A program made the position numbers and the translations under genes. Source: Streptomyces netropsis (GTDB taxonomy: Bacteria > Actinomycetota > Actinomycetes > Streptomycetales > Streptomycetaceae). Taken from it: a stretch of 64,000 nt of DNA. Location: the NCBI RefSeq assembly GCF_014203545.1, contig NZ_JACHJG010000001.1:496001-560000 (forward strand), written 5' to 3'. Shown here in pieces: positions 63,023 through 64,000 of this stretch. A model generated the notes under the pieces. It did not search any database. It was not told the origin of the DNA and was given only the letters and a program-made list of their open reading frames with translations. Positions within the stretch are counted from its first letter, which is position 1. Every line of letters starts with the position of its first letter.

Positions 63023-63507
63023 CCGACGTTCTCACCGTCGACGCGCAGCGGGAGCTGGCCGCCGAAGCCCACCGCGTCGGTGTGGTCGACCTTCAGGTCC
63101 TCGTCCTGCTCAGCAACCTGCGTCAGGTGTTGCTGATCGAACACGGTCACCCCACCCTGTCCAGGGGTTTTCCGCCGCAATGGACGATTCCGAGCACCTT
63201 CGTCCTGCCCGGCGAGTTGATCTGCCACGCGCTGGAACGACTGTGCTGCCAGCAGCTGGGCCTCGACCCCGCCGCCTGTCCGTCCAGCTTTCTCGGTGCC
63301 ACCACCCTCCAGGAACCCGAGGTCGAGCAGTATCTCTTCGCCCTCAACGTCAGCGATCTGCCGCACGTGCTCACCGGGTCCGACCTCGACATCGGAGCAC
63401 GCCGCTGGTGGAACATCGAGGACGGCCAACCGATGAGCTTCGCCCCAGGCATCCGCCAAGCTCTGGCCTCGGTCCATTTGCTGTCGCCGACAGAATCCCT
63501 CGTCTGA
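63019..63507 (+). CDS. NUDIX-fold-like protein with degenerate catalytic box
   Basis: The protein has 162 residues. The strand/helix order around 'VLVLLSNLRQVLLIEHGHP' and 'YLFALNVSDLPHVLTG' resembles NUDIX hydrolases. The place of the NUDIX box reads 'GELICHALERLCCQQLGL', where the REx2EE core is replaced by ERLCCQQ, so the metal-binding glutamates are absent. It may bind a nucleotide-type ligand rather than hydrolyse it. It is coupled to the small protein gene upstream. Confidence 0.65.
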   Translation: MTDVLTVDAQRELAAEAHRVGVVDLQVLVLLSNLRQVLLIEHGHPTLSRGFPPQWTIPSTFVLPGELICHALERLCCQQLGLDPAACPSSFLGATTLQEPEVEQYLFALNVSDLPHVLTGSDLDIGARRWWNIEDGQPMSFAPGIRQALASVHLLSPTESLV

Positions 63508-63525
63508 CGAGGACCTGGCCCTCTC

Positions 63526-63552
63526 GGCCCGCGCCTGTCAGGGGCGCGGGCC
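63526..63552. terminator. Terminator after the NUDIX-like gene
   Basis: A 10-bp GC stem with a 7-nt loop lies 18 nt past the stop. Confidence 0.65.
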
Positions 63553-63628
63553 AGCGGGCCCGGGCGTTGAGAGCGGCGCGCGTCTACGCCCAGGCCTTCC
63601 CTGCTCGCCGCAGCGTTCCTGCGGCGGT

Positions 63629-63904
63629 TCACAACGCTCCGCCACTCCGCTTGTTCGCTTCTCGCACCTTTCTGAGCAGGGGTTCACGGGGCTGGCTCCT
63701 GTTGCCGGATGCAGCCTGCCAACTGCCATGGCTCGCGGTCAGGAGGCCGATGCCCGTGACGGTAGGTCCGTAGGGCTCGGTCCTCTCCGGTGGTTCGAGC
63801 GCGGGGCCGAGTGCCCGGAAATCGATGACGCGACGCGTTCCGCAGCCGGAGCAGGTCATCATCCCGTCGGCAGTCGCCCAGGCTTCCTCGGGATGGGGGC
63901 ACAT
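63629..63904 (-). CDS. Small zinc-finger-like protein (DUF6255-like)
   Basis: The protein has 91 residues. 'MCPHPEEAW' and 'MTCSGCGTRRVIDFRAL' give Cys-Pro-His plus a C-x-x-C pair, a probable zinc-binding site, and match my memory of the DUF6255 pattern. The C-terminal half is Pro/Arg-rich and unconserved to my eye. The ribosome site is weak, so the call is tentative. Confidence 0.5.
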   Translation of the reverse strand: MCPHPEEAWATADGMMTCSGCGTRRVIDFRALGPALEPPERTEPYGPTVTGIGLLTASHGSWQAASGNRSQPREPLLRKVREANKRSGGAL

Positions 63905-64000
63905 GAGGCTCGGTGGCCTGCGCTTACGTGATCCGTTGTCCGCCGTGACCCGGTGGGGCTTCGCCGGTGGATCGGTCCGTCCGGGCTCGCGGCGTGGGGC

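Overview
The window is a chromosomal piece of a Streptomyces or a very close relative. GC is very high, GTG starts are frequent, and the core-gene order (fasR-fabD-fabH-acpP-fabF with a DUF3145 neighbour, aceE, a DUF3052 gene, a peroxiredoxin, paired terD genes) matches what I remember of the Streptomyces coelicolor SCO2360-SCO2391 neighbourhood. No insertion sequence, prophage or CRISPR array was seen.

Layout. 1-6.2 kb: a VOC-fold protein, an AraC regulator, a small secreted protein, a GH3 glycosidase and an SGNH-hydrolase lipoprotein. 6.6-12.2 kb: the housekeeping type II fatty acid synthase operon under FasR, read leftward. 12.3-20.6 kb: pirin, a serine hydrolase, a MerR/aldo-keto reductase pair behind a 19-bp-spacer promoter, a DesK/NarL-like two-component system, a DUF4429-SHOCT protein, a secreted hydrolase and an I36-type inhibitor. 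20.9-25.1 kb: aceE diverging from DUF3052 and a peroxiredoxin. 25.4-34.6 kb: a large Ter (tellurium/stress) island with three rightward TerD-fold genes, a DUF475/TerC-like membrane protein, a leftward TerD with a YGYPQQ-repeat tail, and a three-gene biosynthetic operon (C-C bond lyase, PRTase/TRSP/StiP/PELOTA fusion, HAD phosphatase). 34.7-42.7 kb: an O-methyltransferase, an FmdB zinc ribbon, a coiled-coil protein, a DUF4097 lipoprotein, tRNA-Val(UAC), two tandem S33 exopeptidase paralogs and an M23 peptidase.

42.7-50.6 kb is the most interesting part: a leftward, translationally coupled gene set that I read as a linaridin-type RiPP cluster. It has two 63-residue precursor peptides that both carry a P-x-x-A-T-P leader/core junction, a membrane/alpha-beta-hydrolase fusion (LinH-like), a LinL-like partner, an N-methyltransferase, an ABC exporter, a phytoene-desaturase-like oxidoreductase and a double NTF2-fold protein. 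A strong hairpin separates the precursor genes from the processing genes. No decarboxylase or dedicated protease is visible.

51.4-64 kb: a LysR/snapalysin pair (snpR/snpA type), DUF1990, DedA, DoxX, a PhoD-like phosphatase, a secreted HNH nuclease, an orphan FetB-like permease, a yybP-ykoY (Mn2+) riboswitch in front of a GDT1/UPF0016 exporter, an ice-binding-domain/collagen-like/His-rich secreted protein, and a small operon with a NUDIX-like protein that has lost its catalytic box.

Several intergenic gaps carry dispersed palindromic repeats with a shared core (CTCAAGCGCCGGACGGGCTG or CTGTCCGGCGGATC), typical of Streptomyces intergenic space.
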